A stretch of 64,000 nt of DNA from Levilinea sp. (GCA_029975215.1 JARKPO010000082.1:38640-102639), one strand, 5' to 3'; shown: positions 19,576 to 34,058, counted from the first letter of the stretch. Notes: a model not told the origin generated them from the letters alone. Translations and numbers: made by a program.

Positions 19576-19669
19576 GGGAGTGGATGGATCCCGGTGGGTT
19601 CCCCGGTCTTCAAAACCGGTGGCGGGTCGCGTTGCGGGCCGCGGTGGGTTCGACTCCCATCCATTCCCG
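19576..19669 (+). tRNA. selC: tRNA-Sec (anticodon TCA)
   Basis: 8-bp acceptor GGGAGTGG/CCATTCCC, anticodon arm CCGGT-CTTCAAA-ACCGG (TCA), long variable arm, T-arm GTGGG-TTCGACT-CCCAT. Confidence 0.93.
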
Positions 19670-19698
19670 CCTGATGATTTGTTTGGTTGGAGGTTTCT

Positions 19699-20922
19699 TT
19701 GGACAGCCTGCCCCTCATCGATCGCTATACTCTGTTTGACGCGCTGGTTCGGCGCGTTTTTTATATCGAAGACATCACCCTGGGCACCTCCCGCGACGAT
19801 TTCCTCGTGCGTTACCGCGGGCATTTGCTGGATTCCGACTCTGCCGCCGCCTATGACCGCCTGGCCGAATCCCTGCGCCCCCACGCCATCACCCCCCTCT
19901 TCCGCTGGGACGGAGACCGCCATGTCATTCTGCTCACCTCCAGTCAGGCCGTCCCCACCCCCTCGAACCCGCGCATCAACCTCATCCTGTTCATTCTCAC
20001 CCTCTTCAGCGTGCTGCTCACCGGCGGCCTTTACGGCCTGCAGGAGGCCTTGCCCGCCGAATGGCTGCCCGCCCTGTGGGTCTTCATCCGCAACGGCTGG
20101 CCTTTCGCCCTCAGCATGATCCTCATCCTCGGCGCTCACGAATTGGGCCACTACTTCGCCGGCCGCTACCACGGCGCCCACGTCACCCTGCCCTATTTCA
20201 TCCCCTTCCCCTTCAGCCCCTTCGGCACCCTGGGGGCCTTCATTAACATGAAAGACCCCCCGAAAAACCGCCGCACGCTACTGGATATCGGCATCGCTGG
20301 GCCTCTGGCTGGGTTGGTGGTGGCCCTGCCGGTGCTGTACATCGGCCTCCGGCTCTCCACTGTGTCGGCCTTGCCCGTCTCCATCCCGGCGGATGGAGCC
20401 ATGCAGATGGAAGGCAACTCGCTGCTCTACCTGCTCTTCAAATATCTGGCCTTCGGTCAGCTGCTTCCCGCGCCCCCATCCTACGGAGATCTTTCTCCAG
20501 TGTTGTACTGGCTGCGCTATTTCTTCACTGCGCGCCCCTTCCCCTACGGCGGCACGGATGTGATGCTCTCCGGTGTGGCCTGGGCGGGCTGGGCGGGCCT
20601 GCTGGTCACCGGTCTCAATCTCATCCCTGCCGGCCAATTGGACGGCGGGCACATGATCTATGTGCTTTTCGGGAAAAAGGCGGCCCAGCGCCTGCGCCCC
20701 ATCATCCTTGTCTTCCTGGCGCTCATGGGCTTTGTCTGGTCAGGCTGGTTCCTGTGGTTTGCGCTCATCTTCTTCTTAGGCCGCTCTTATGCCGAGCCGC
20801 TGGATCAAATCACTCCCCTTGATCCGCGCCGCAAAGCCCTGGCCGTTTTGGCGCTGATCATCTTCCTCCTCACCTTCACCCCCGTACCGCTCACCGTCCT
20901 CACCGCGCCGCTTCTCCCCTGA
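19699..20922 (+). CDS. site-2 protease family (M50) membrane metalloprotease
   Basis: AHELGHYFAGR (HExxH), FIPFPFSPFGTLGAFINMK, LNLIPAGQLDGGHM; TTG start at 19699 behind GGAGG. Confidence 0.9.
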   Translation: MDSLPLIDRYTLFDALVRRVFYIEDITLGTSRDDFLVRYRGHLLDSDSAAAYDRLAESLRPHAITPLFRWDGDRHVILLTSSQAVPTPSNPRINLILFILTLFSVLLTGGLYGLQEALPAEWLPALWVFIRNGWPFALSMILILGAHELGHYFAGRYHGAHVTLPYFIPFPFSPFGTLGAFINMKDPPKNRRTLLDIGIAGPLAGLVVALPVLYIGLRLSTVSALPVSIPADGAMQMEGNSLLYLLFKYLAFGQLLPAPPSYGDLSPVLYWLRYFFTARPFPYGGTDVMLSGVAWAGWAGLLVTGLNLIPAGQLDGGHMIYVLFGKKAAQRLRPIILVFLALMGFVWSGWFLWFALIFFLGRSYAEPLDQITPLDPRRKALAVLALIIFLLTFTPVPLTVLTAPLLP

Positions 20923-20934
20923 GAATGTACACGC

Positions 20935-20974
20935 AAAGCGGCGCGCCGGTCTATGCCAGCGCGCCGCTTTTTTT
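20935..20974 (+). terminator. rho-independent terminator
   Basis: AAAGCGGCGCGC-12 nt loop-GCGCGCCGCTTT followed by TTTT. Confidence 0.9.
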
Positions 20975-20999
20975 CGCCCATCCTTCGCCGAAAATCCAA

Positions 21000-22109
21000 C
21001 TAATGGTTCAGCGTTTCCACCCAGCGTCCGTCCAGGGTGCGGTAGCGCCGCATCACCTGCACCGTCAGGCAAGAGTGAGCCGGAAGGATGCACACCACAT
21101 CCCCCACCTTCAGTCGGGCCAAATCCTCAGCAGCCATGCGCACAATCCCGTGCTCCTGCGAAAGCCCGCGCACATACGCCCCCGCCAGCGGCGCGCCCCA
21201 ACGCTCGCCTTCCGGCAGGCACACCAGGCCAAAAGCGCGCGCTTCGCCATATTGGAAGGTATCCTTCGACAAGTGAATGGCCCCGCCGTAAATCACGGCC
21301 TCACTGCGCTGCGGGTGCAGCGCCACCACCGGGCAAGCCACCGCCGCCGCCACGTCCTCTACACGGCAGGATTCAATCTGCGCCAGCTGCATGGCGTCGT
21401 AGAGCACAAAATTCCCCGGGCGAATCTCATCCACCGCCCCCAGATCCTCCACCAGACTGACCGAAGGTGTATCTCCCACCGAAATTTCCAAATTGCCCAG
21501 CCCCACCCCCGCCAACGCCTGGCGCACGCTGAGGATGCGTGCCACGCTCTCGTCATACACCCGCCGCACGGCCGTCCCACCCCGTTCGGCGTAGGTGTGT
21601 CCGGCGTGGGTCAGCAAACCGCGCAGCCGCAAATGGCGGCTGGCCTGCGCCGCCCTCGCCACAGCCGCGGCCTGCTCCACCTGGGTCCAATCCACCCCCG
21701 TGCGGTGTCCGCCCACATCCACCTTGATCCACAGGTCTGCACTGTGCCGCAAACCCTTTCTCAAGGCTTCAACCGTATCCACCGATTCCACCAGCAGCCC
21801 CAAAGACACCCGTTCTGCCAGGGCGTCCATCTGCGCCGTCTGGCGCACATTGGCCGGAAAGGCGATGGTGATATCTTTCCAGCCCGCTGCGGCAAAATAC
21901 TCTGCCATCTCCACCGATGAGGCGGTGATGGCAGTCACCCCTTCAGGCCGGAACCATTCGCCCATCTCAGCCGATTGGTGGGTCTTAAAATGCGGTCGAA
22001 AGCGCAAGCCCAGCCGTTTGGCCTTTTCCGCCGCTCGCGCAATATTGGCCCGCGCCGCAGCCTCATCCAAAAGCAGCGTGGGCTGCACAATCTCATCAAA
22101 AAGGGTCAT
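21000..22109 (-). CDS. D-threonine aldolase/alanine racemase N-terminal-domain family PLP enzyme
   Basis: [15 protein letters not shown]-like start, [37 protein letters not shown]. Confidence 0.88.
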   Translation of the reverse strand: MTLFDEIVQPTLLLDEAAARANIARAAEKAKRLGLRFRPHFKTHQSAEMGEWFRPEGVTAITASSVEMAEYFAAAGWKDITIAFPANVRQTAQMDALAERVSLGLLVESVDTVEALRKGLRHSADLWIKVDVGGHRTGVDWTQVEQAAAVARAAQASRHLRLRGLLTHAGHTYAERGGTAVRRVYDESVARILSVRQALAGVGLGNLEISVGDTPSVSLVEDLGAVDEIRPGNFVLYDAMQLAQIESCRVEDVAAAVACPVVALHPQRSEAVIYGGAIHLSKDTFQYGEARAFGLVCLPEGERWGAPLAGAYVRGLSQEHGIVRMAAEDLARLKVGDVVCILPAHSCLTVQVMRRYRTLDGRWVETLNH

Positions 22110-22244
22110 GGGGGTGCTCCTGTGGAGGTTTTCAATCGCTTTGCAGATTTGGGAAGGGTTGGATCTTTGTCTTGCGAATATCTTCAACCTATACTATCAT
22201 ATTCTTATGGAGGGAACCATTCAATCACGGCAAAAACCATACAG

Positions 22245-26849
<4,605 letters not shown>

Positions 26850-26884
26850 TTCCCCGCCCTCGCCCAAACTGGCCGGATGGCCTA

Positions 26885-26914
26885 TTGACAAACATAGAAT
26901 GAATGTTCTATAAT
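26885..26914 (+). promoter_or_regulatory. promoter with overlapping LexA/SOS-box-like palindrome
   Basis: TTGACA-18-TATAAT; GAATGAATGTTC (26897-26908), consensus-like GAACnnnnGTTC with one mismatch, abuts -10. Confidence 0.6.
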
Positions 26915-26920
26915 CGAGAT

Positions 26921-28066
26921 ATGGACGCCCTTCAGCAGCTCCAGGAACTCGACACCTACATGGTGGTGGAAGATGACGATTCCGCCGCCCTGGCCCCCAC
27001 GCAGCGCGCCTGCCCGGTGGAGCTGCCCATTCACATGGCCGCCCTGCCGGGAGGCAAGCGCGTGCCCATCCTCAAAACCGTGCTGACCTCTGCCTGCGAG
27101 CGCAACTGCTACTACTGTGCCTTTCGCGCCGGGAGAGATTTCCGCCGCCACACCTTTAAACCTGAGCAAATGGCTGAGGCATTCCACACCCTGTGGCAGG
27201 CAGGCGCGGTGGAAGGGCTGTTTCTCAGCTCCGGCGTGGCCGGCGGCGGAGTGCGCACCCAGGACCAACTGCTGGATACCGCCGCTATCCTGCGCGAAAA
27301 ATACGCCTTCCGCGGTTATCTGCACCTCAAGCTCATGCCCGGCGCTGAAGAAGCTCAGGTGGAGCGCGCCCTGCAGCTGGCCGACCGTCTGTCCGTCAAC
27401 CTTGAAGCCCCCACCAGCGCGGCCCTGGCCCGCCTGGCTCCTCAAAAAACGCTCATCGAAGAGCTGCTCGCCCCCTTGCAGCGCGTGGAACAGCTGCGCA
27501 CGTCCCTCTCGCCCAGCTTCGGCTGGAATCAGCACATGCCTTCTTCTACCACCCAATTTGTGGTTACCCCCGACGGCGCAACGGATAGCGACCTGCTGCG
27601 CGCCTCAGAACACCTCATCCACCGTCTGCACCTGACGCGGGTGTACTACTCGCGTTTCTCGCCGATTCGCGGGACCCCCCTGGAAAATACCCCCCCAGAA
27701 AACCCCTGGCGCGTGCACCGCCTGTACCAGGCCTCCTTCCTGCTGCGCGATTACGGCTTTCAGGCCCAGGATTTTCCCCTCACCCCCAGCGGCGCCCTGC
27801 CTCTGGATACCGACCCCAAACAGGCCTGGGCACTGCGTCATTTGGCCCAGTCGCCCCTGGAATTGAACCGCGCCGATTATCTGCAGCTCCTGCGCGTGCC
27901 GGGCATCGGCCCGCAGCGCGCCCAGGCCATCATTGCCGCCCGCCGCCGCCACCGCCTGGTGCAGCCCGACGATCTGCGCGCCTTGGGCATCCCCATCGAA
28001 CGAGCCGCCCCCTTTATCCTCCTGGCGGGCCGCCGCCCCACCCACCAACCGCGCCTTTTCTGGTAG
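26921..28066 (+). CDS. radical SAM protein of the putative DNA modification/repair type with C-terminal helix-hairpin-helix
   Basis: TSACERNCYYCAFRAGRDFRR (CxxxCxxC) and PGIGPQRAQAIIAARR HhH. Confidence 0.88.
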   Translation: MDALQQLQELDTYMVVEDDDSAALAPTQRACPVELPIHMAALPGGKRVPILKTVLTSACERNCYYCAFRAGRDFRRHTFKPEQMAEAFHTLWQAGAVEGLFLSSGVAGGGVRTQDQLLDTAAILREKYAFRGYLHLKLMPGAEEAQVERALQLADRLSVNLEAPTSAALARLAPQKTLIEELLAPLQRVEQLRTSLSPSFGWNQHMPSSTTQFVVTPDGATDSDLLRASEHLIHRLHLTRVYYSRFSPIRGTPLENTPPENPWRVHRLYQASFLLRDYGFQAQDFPLTPSGALPLDTDPKQAWALRHLAQSPLELNRADYLQLLRVPGIGPQRAQAIIAARRRHRLVQPDDLRALGIPIERAAPFILLAGRRPTHQPRLFW

Positions 28067-28087
28067 AATCATGCCCAGAAAGCGCCC

Positions 28088-28453
28088 ATGGATCTGATTC
28101 CCATTTCTTTTATTGATGAACCCATCGAGGCGGGGTTTGATTCTCCGCCCCTGTTGGAAAAAAAGCCCCCCTGCCCGCAATTTTTCATCTGGCGCGGCCA
28201 AACCTACGCCGTGGCCGAATGTCTGGCCGAGTGGGTGGATAACCGCCGCCGCGGACGCATGGCCCGCAACATGCGCCCTGAGCACGCCGAACGCGCTCAG
28301 CGGGTGGGGTCATGGGGGGTTGGGCGCTACTTCTTCCGCGTTCGCTGCGCGGATCAGCGCGCCTTTGAAATCTACTACGACCGCGCCCCCCAGGATGCCT
28401 CGGACCGTAAAGGCAAATGGTTCCTGCGCGCCGAGCTGCGCCTGCCTGCCTGA
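28088..28453 (+). CDS. small protein resembling DUF6504
   Basis: ISFIDEPIEAGFDSPPLLEKKPPCPQFFIWRGQTYAVAECLAEW...YFFRVRCADQRAFEIYYDRAP; 21 nt after radical SAM gene. Confidence 0.65.
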   Translation: MDLIPISFIDEPIEAGFDSPPLLEKKPPCPQFFIWRGQTYAVAECLAEWVDNRRRGRMARNMRPEHAERAQRVGSWGVGRYFFRVRCADQRAFEIYYDRAPQDASDRKGKWFLRAELRLPA

Positions 28454-28494
28454 TCCCTTCAATAAAACTCTCCCTCATTTTTGATTTCCCATAC

Positions 28495-28541
28495 AACGCC
28501 TGAGAATATTCTATTTTTCTCAGGCGTTTTCTTTATTTTTT
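28495..28541 (+). terminator. rho-independent terminator
   Basis: AACGCCTGAGAA...TTCTCAGGCGTT 12-bp stem followed by TTCTTTATTTTTT. Confidence 0.92.
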
Positions 28542-28552
28542 GAAAATTAATA

Positions 28553-28580
28553 TTGACATTTTCAATAATTGCGCTATAAT
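28553..28580 (+). promoter_or_regulatory. sigma-70-like promoter
   Basis: TTGACA-16-TATAAT upstream of the DUF2089-like gene. Confidence 0.7.
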
Positions 28581-28642
28581 CTGTTTAAAGATTACAAACG
28601 CACCTTTAGGAATCTGAAAATCCTGCAGTTTTGGGAGAGACG

Positions 28643-29038
28643 ATGTACCAACAACCTGAAAAATGCCCCATTTGCTCTGAGCCCATCACGGTGACCCGCC
28701 TGTACTGCCCCCACTGCGACACCACCATTGACGGTCATTTCAGCCCAGCAGCAAACCCCTTTGGCCGGCTTTCACCCGAACAGCTCCAATTCCTGGTCAG
28801 CTTCATCCGCTGCGAAGGGCGCTTCACCGCCCTGGAACGCGAGCTGAATTTATCTTACCCCACCCTGCGCAACCGCCTGAACGAAGTCCTCAAAACCCTG
28901 GGCTTTGAGCCCGGCCGCGAAGACCCCCCAGCGCGCCTCACCGCCGAAGACCGCCGCCGCATTTTGGAAGACCTCGATCAAGGCGTCATCTCGCTGGCAG
29001 AAGCTCAGCGCATGCTGCGCGGCAAAAAAGAAGAGTAA
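28643..29038 (+). CDS. DUF2089-like zinc-ribbon/HTH protein
   Basis: CPICSEPITVTRLYCPHC zinc ribbon; FIRCEGRFTALERELNLSYPTLRNRLNEVLKTLGFEP. Confidence 0.8.
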   Translation: MYQQPEKCPICSEPITVTRLYCPHCDTTIDGHFSPAANPFGRLSPEQLQFLVSFIRCEGRFTALERELNLSYPTLRNRLNEVLKTLGFEPGREDPPARLTAEDRRRILEDLDQGVISLAEAQRMLRGKKEE

Positions 29039-29056
29039 CCCTCAAAGGAGGCTGCT

Positions 29057-29455
29057 GTGACCCTCGCAGAAGAACGTCTAAAAGTGCTACAAATGGTCAA
29101 AGACGGCAAAATCAGCGCAGAAGACGCCGCCGAACTGCTGGCCGCGTTGGATGTCGCCGCAGAACGCAAGGCGGCCCCCCCCACTGCGCCCATCCCGCCC
29201 TACGCCGGAGACCGCCGCAACCGCTGGCTGCGCGTGCGCGTCACCGATACCGACACCGGTAAGGTGCGCGTCAATGTGCGCCTGCCCACCAGCATGATCA
29301 ACGCCGGTATGAAAATGGGCATGCGCTTCGCCCCCGAAGTGGAAGGCATGGATATGTCCCAACTCATGAGCTACATCGAATCCGGTGAAGTCGGGCAAAT
29401 TGTGGACGTGTATGACGAAGAAGACGGCGAGCACGTCGAAGTCTTCATCGAATAA
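29057..29455 (+). CDS. SHOCT-like domain protein
   Basis: EERLKVLQMVKDGKISAEDAAELLAAL followed by a beta-rich region; gene pair with the DUF2089-like gene. Confidence 0.65.
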   Translation: MTLAEERLKVLQMVKDGKISAEDAAELLAALDVAAERKAAPPTAPIPPYAGDRRNRWLRVRVTDTDTGKVRVNVRLPTSMINAGMKMGMRFAPEVEGMDMSQLMSYIESGEVGQIVDVYDEEDGEHVEVFIE

Positions 29456-29542
29456 CCGTCCGAACCCACCCTTCATCTTTCATTCCATCTCTCATAACTC
29501 CCAGCGCCTGCGCTGCGGATCAGCTTTGTATTGGAGTTAATC

Positions 29543-30820
29543 ATGGCCTCTTCTACCACCCTTTCTAAAAACTGGCAGCGCCCCTACTTCACCATCTGGT
29601 TCGGGCAGCTCTTTTCGATCCTGGGCTCCATCCTGGTTCAATTCGCCCTCATCTGGTACCTCACCGAGAAAACCGGCTCCGCCACCATCCTGGCCATGGC
29701 CACCCTGGTGGGTTTTGTCCCCGAAATCGTCCTCGGCCCCTTTGTCGGTGCGCTGGTGGACCGCTGGAACCGCCGCAAGGTGCTGATGATCTCCGACGGC
29801 AGCGTGGCCCTGGTGACATTGGGGCTGGTGGTGCTCTACTGGCTGGGCATCGTACAGACCTGGCACATTTTGACCGCCCTTTTCCTGCGTTCGCTGGCTG
29901 GCACCTTCCACTTCCCCACCTTTCAAGCATCCACGGCTCTGATGGTCCCCGATGAACACCTGGCGCGCATCAGCGGCATTAACCAGGCCGCTCGCGGCGC
30001 GCTGAACATCGTCGGGCCGCCGCTGGGTGCGCTCATGCTGTCCTGGCTGCCCATGCACTTTGTCCTGATGGTGGATATCCTCACCGCCGCCCTGGCCGTG
30101 TTCACCGTCTCCCTGGTGGCCATCCCCCAACCCGCCCAAAGCAGCACCGCGCCGGTCACCCCGCGCAGCGTGTTGGCAGACGTGTCGGTGGGCATCCGCT
30201 ATGTGCGCGGTTGGCCCGGCCTCATGGCAGTCATTCTCATGGCCACCTTCCTCAACTTCTTGCTCACCCCCACCGGCGCCCTCACCCCCCTACTGGTCAA
30301 CAAGCACTTCAATGGCGGCGCATTGGAATTGGGTTGGATCGAATCTGCCAGCGGTTTGGGCTTGGTGGCAGGCGGCTTGCTGCTGGGGGCTTGGGGCGGC
30401 TTCCGCAAGAAAGTAGTCACCTCTCTGCTGGGTATCATTGGTCTGGGCGCTGGCATTTTGATTGTGGGCCTGGCCCCCGCCGCCCTCTTCCCCCTGGCCC
30501 TGATCGGCATGGCTCTCGCCGGCTTCATGAACTCCATGACCAACGGCCCGCTCATGGCCCTCATGCAGGCGCGGGTAGCCCCCGAAATGCAGGGACGCGT
30601 CTTCACCCTCATGAGTGCGGGCTGCTCCGCCATGGTTCCCCTTTCGATGCTGCTGGCCGGGCCGCTTTCAGATCTGCTCGGCGTCCGCACCTGGTTCTGG
30701 GTCAGCGGCGCGGTCTGCATCGCGATGGGCGTGTTGGCCTTCACTATCCCCGCCATCATGACCATGGAAGAGCAAAACACGGCCCCCCTGGCCTCTGCCA
30801 GCGCAGCCGCCTCCGATTAG
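29543..30820 (+). CDS. MFS transporter
   Basis: FTIWFGQLFSILGSILVQFALIWYLTEKTGSATILAMATLVGFVPEIVLGPFVGALVDRWNRRKVLMISD. Confidence 0.92.
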   Translation: MASSTTLSKNWQRPYFTIWFGQLFSILGSILVQFALIWYLTEKTGSATILAMATLVGFVPEIVLGPFVGALVDRWNRRKVLMISDGSVALVTLGLVVLYWLGIVQTWHILTALFLRSLAGTFHFPTFQASTALMVPDEHLARISGINQAARGALNIVGPPLGALMLSWLPMHFVLMVDILTAALAVFTVSLVAIPQPAQSSTAPVTPRSVLADVSVGIRYVRGWPGLMAVILMATFLNFLLTPTGALTPLLVNKHFNGGALELGWIESASGLGLVAGGLLLGAWGGFRKKVVTSLLGIIGLGAGILIVGLAPAALFPLALIGMALAGFMNSMTNGPLMALMQARVAPEMQGRVFTLMSAGCSAMVPLSMLLAGPLSDLLGVRTWFWVSGAVCIAMGVLAFTIPAIMTMEEQNTAPLASASAAASD

Positions 30821-30858
30821 CCCTCATCCATCTTCTGCAGCGCAATTCCTTCTCCCCT

Positions 30859-30895
30859 AAAAACAGCCGCCTCCCAAAATACTGGGGGGCGGCTG
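30859..30895 (-). terminator. intrinsic terminator of the desaturase gene
   Basis: CAGCCGCCTCCCA...TGGGGGGCGGCTG stem; U-run on minus strand (AAAAA at 30859). Confidence 0.8.
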
Positions 30896-30920
30896 CGATA
30901 TTCCCAATCAAACCATGCGC

Positions 30921-31961
30921 TTAAGGTTTAGTGGCTTCTGAAAAGCTCACCAGCTTCCCGCGCGCTTCATCCCACAAAGCCAGCTTCACCGTCCGCAGGC
31001 TGGCGCGGATGTCCAACCGTTTGGCATATTTCTGCATCAGCGCTACGTTTTCATAACATGCCGCCAACTGGTATTCCGGAATGCGCGGGCTGAGGTGGTG
31101 AATGTGATGGTAGCCAATGTTGCCTGTGAACCAGCGCAGCACCTTGGGCAGGTCGTAAAACGAAGCCCCCGCCAGCGCTGAAGCCACGTAGTCCCAGCGC
31201 CCGCTGCGCGCCCAATACATATTCTCAAACTGATGCTGCACATAAAACATCCAAATGCCCACCATGCCCCCCAGCCACAGCACCGGCAGCTGAATCATCA
31301 CAAAGGCTTTCCAGCCGATCCACCAGCTCATCCCGGCGATCAGAGCCGCCAGCACCAAATTGGCCAGGATCACATTGTTGCGTTCCTTGCTCCCGCTGCC
31401 TGCCCGCGAAAAACGGTGGCTGATGACAAACATGTAGATCGGCCCCAAACCAAACATGACCAGCGGGTTGCGGAACAGGCGGTAGCCCAGCCGCCCCCAG
31501 CGCCCCAACTTTTGATACTCTTCCACCGTCAGCGTGGTCACATCCCCCCGCCCGCGTTTATCCAGATTGCTGCTGGTGGCGTGGTGTACGGCGTGCTCGT
31601 GCCACCAGTGCTCGCTGGGGGTAAACGCCAGCAGCCCCAGCCAAAAACCCACGCGCTTGTTCCACGTGGTGGAGCTGAAGAACGAATTGTGACCGCAGTC
31701 GTGGAAGAAGATGAAGATGCGTACCAGAAAACCCGCCGCCAGCACAGCCAACAACAAGGTCAGCGCGTAGGAAACCCTCAGACTCCACACCATCACCACC
31801 CACAGAGCAGCGTACGGGATCAGCGTATTGGCCAATTCCCATAACGCCCGACGGTCATCGGCTTTTTGGTAGGGTGCGATCAGGGGGTTGATCTCACCCA
31901 TTCGCGGCAGCCGCGCGCCTGGTTCAAATTCGCTGGTTTTGTTCTCAACCGGCATGCTCAT
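30921..31961 (-). CDS. fatty acid desaturase family protein
   Basis: Histidine boxes HDCGHN, HEHAVHH, HIHHLS. Confidence 0.92.
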   Translation of the reverse strand: MSMPVENKTSEFEPGARLPRMGEINPLIAPYQKADDRRALWELANTLIPYAALWVVMVWSLRVSYALTLLLAVLAAGFLVRIFIFFHDCGHNSFFSSTTWNKRVGFWLGLLAFTPSEHWWHEHAVHHATSSNLDKRGRGDVTTLTVEEYQKLGRWGRLGYRLFRNPLVMFGLGPIYMFVISHRFSRAGSGSKERNNVILANLVLAALIAGMSWWIGWKAFVMIQLPVLWLGGMVGIWMFYVQHQFENMYWARSGRWDYVASALAGASFYDLPKVLRWFTGNIGYHHIHHLSPRIPEYQLAACYENVALMQKYAKRLDIRASLRTVKLALWDEARGKLVSFSEATKP

Positions 31962-32082
31962 CTTCGTATGTGCCTCCCCAGAGAATAGAGTGATCTATTA
32001 TCTTTCATCATGTCTTTTTTAGAACAAGCGCGCAAGGGACGCAAGGCACGTTATCAGTCATACCGGTGCTGTGACCCCGTGG

Positions 32083-32114
32083 AAAACAAAACCGCGCTGG
32101 GGCTGCCAGCGCGG
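32083..32114 (-). terminator. intrinsic terminator of the rhomboid gene
   Basis: CCGCGCTGG-GGCTG-CCAGCGCGG perfect stem; minus strand followed by TTTTGTTTT. Confidence 0.88.
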
Positions 32115-32135
32115 CTGTTCTGGATTCGATTTCAA

Positions 32136-32897
32136 TTACGCCCACAGCAGCTGCAAGAACACCAGCCCTCCCAGCACCGCCACCATGAGCGCTCCGGTGG
32201 CAAAGGCGCGCCCCGTGTTCGTGTCGCGCAGCTGCAGATGCTCTCCCAAATCTTCCACCTGAAGCACTGGCCCGGCAAACCAGGAAAACGCCAGCCCGCC
32301 CAGCAGACCGCCCAGATGTCCCCAGTTGTCAATGCGCGAAGACAGCCCCAACACCAGGTTGAGACCCAAAATCACCAGCAGATTGGTCAGCATCGGCCGC
32401 ATACGGTCGCCAAAGAGCTGTCGGTTGCGGTAAATAAATACCGCCTGCGCCGTGATCAGCCCAAACACCGCCGTCGAAGCCCCCACCGAAATGCTGGGCG
32501 AGACTACAAAAGACAGGGTGTTACCCGCCGCAGCCGCCAGGAAATACAGCGCCAGAAAACGCCAGTGGCCGTAAAAGCCCTCCAGCCCCGGCCCCACAGC
32601 ATACAGCGCGTACATATTGAAGGCAATGTGCATAAACGAAGCGTGCAGAAAAACAGGCGTCAGTAGCCGCCAAAACTGGCCCGCCAGGATCGCCGAGCGA
32701 ATTTTGGCACCAAACACCAGCAGCAAATCCGTCCCCACGGCTGATTCCAACCCCAACTGGCCCAAAAAGACCAGGATGGTGATGCCCATCAGCACATAGG
32801 TGACCACCGGCCGGGCCGGGTTGACCACCAGGCTCACCCTGCGCGGGCGCTCAGGGGGTGGATATGACGAGGAAGGGGAATCTGGTTCATAGCTCAT
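32136..32897 (-). CDS. rhomboid family intramembrane serine protease
   Basis: SVGASTAVFGL (GxSx) and NWGHLGGLLGG catalytic His. Confidence 0.92.
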   Translation of the reverse strand: MSYEPDSPSSSYPPPERPRRVSLVVNPARPVVTYVLMGITILVFLGQLGLESAVGTDLLLVFGAKIRSAILAGQFWRLLTPVFLHASFMHIAFNMYALYAVGPGLEGFYGHWRFLALYFLAAAAGNTLSFVVSPSISVGASTAVFGLITAQAVFIYRNRQLFGDRMRPMLTNLLVILGLNLVLGLSSRIDNWGHLGGLLGGLAFSWFAGPVLQVEDLGEHLQLRDTNTGRAFATGALMVAVLGGLVFLQLLWA

Positions 32898-33526
32898 AAT
32901 TGAATCCGTCTTGGCACCGTGCGGTGATGCTCTGCCTCGATGATGGAAAGGATCGTTTGGGCGGCATCGTCTAACTGGTTGTGCGCGTTGATCACCACAT
33001 AGTCAAATTTCTTGGCGTCTTCCAGTTCCTTTTTGGCCGTCTCAAATCGAATTCGGAAAGCCTCTTCGGTTTCCGTGTTGCGGGTATGCAGCCGCAGCAG
33101 CCAGGCTTCTTCACTTTCCGGCGCCAAGAAAATCAGCACCGCGTCTGGGCACATCTTGCGCACTTTCTCAGCCCCCTGCACATCCAGGCGCATAATCACA
33201 TCCTTGCCGCTGGCCAGCGCCTCGCGAACCTGCGATTTGTGGATGCCTTTATATTGATTGTAGACGGTCGAATACTCCAGCAGTTCATCCGCCGCGATCA
33301 TACGCTCAAATTCCTGCGTGCTCACAAAGTAATAATCCACCCCGTGCACCTCTCCCGGGCGCGGTTCGCGGTCGGTGGTTGTCACCACAAAATGAAACGA
33401 ATAGTTCATTTTTTTCAAGGCCTTCACCACCGCGTCTTTACCCGCGCCGGATGGCCCCGAAATGACCACCAGCAAAGGCTGCGGCTGGTGTAGGTTCCGT
33501 AAGTGTATGGTCTCTTCCATCGTCAT
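32894..33526 (-). CDS. gmk: guanylate kinase
   Basis: LLVVISGPSGAGKDAVVKAL; TTTDREPRPGEVHGVDYYFVS. Confidence 0.9.
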   Translation of the reverse strand: MTMEETIHLRNLHQPQPLLVVISGPSGAGKDAVVKALKKMNYSFHFVVTTTDREPRPGEVHGVDYYFVSTQEFERMIAADELLEYSTVYNQYKGIHKSQVREALASGKDVIMRLDVQGAEKVRKMCPDAVLIFLAPESEEAWLLRLHTRNTETEEAFRIRFETAKKELEDAKKFDYVVINAHNQLDDAAQTILSIIEAEHHRTVPRRIQL

Positions 33527-33625
33527 AAAGTGCGCATCCGTTTTGCTACAAGATTCTAACGTTTTTTTGATACCACCCTGATTATAATGGATAAATGATC
33601 TTCTATCGCCGGAGGCTATCCCTTC

Positions 33626-34048
33626 ATGCCAACTTATGATTTCCGCTGCCTGGATTGCAAAGCCCGCTTTGAGGTCTTCCTCACCTATCAGGAATACAAC
33701 CAGAAGCCCGTACACTGCACCCGCTGCGGCAGCGCCAATATCCAGCGCCGCATTAACCGCGTGCGCGTTATCCGCTCCGATGAAAGCCGGTTGGCGTCCA
33801 TGGCCGACCCTGCCGCCCTGGACGCACTGGACGAAGATCCCCGCAGCCTGGGGCGCATGATGCGTGAGATGCGCTCAGAGGTCGGTGAAGAGATGGGTCC
33901 CGAATTTGACGAGGTGGTCCACCGCCTTGAATCTGGCCAAAGCCCCGAACAGATTGAAAAAGAGCTGCCCGAACTGGCCGAGTCCGCCGGAAGTATGGGG
34001 GACGATGACGGCATGGGTGATTTTGGCGGTTTCGACAGCGATCTGTAG
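33626..34048 (+). CDS. FmdB-family zinc ribbon protein
   Basis: MPTYDFRCLDCKARFEVFLTYQEYNQKPVHCTRCGS. Confidence 0.85.
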   Translation: MPTYDFRCLDCKARFEVFLTYQEYNQKPVHCTRCGSANIQRRINRVRVIRSDESRLASMADPAALDALDEDPRSLGRMMREMRSEVGEEMGPEFDEVVHRLESGQSPEQIEKELPELAESAGSMGDDDGMGDFGGFDSDL

Positions 34049-34058
34049 CCCCTTGTGC

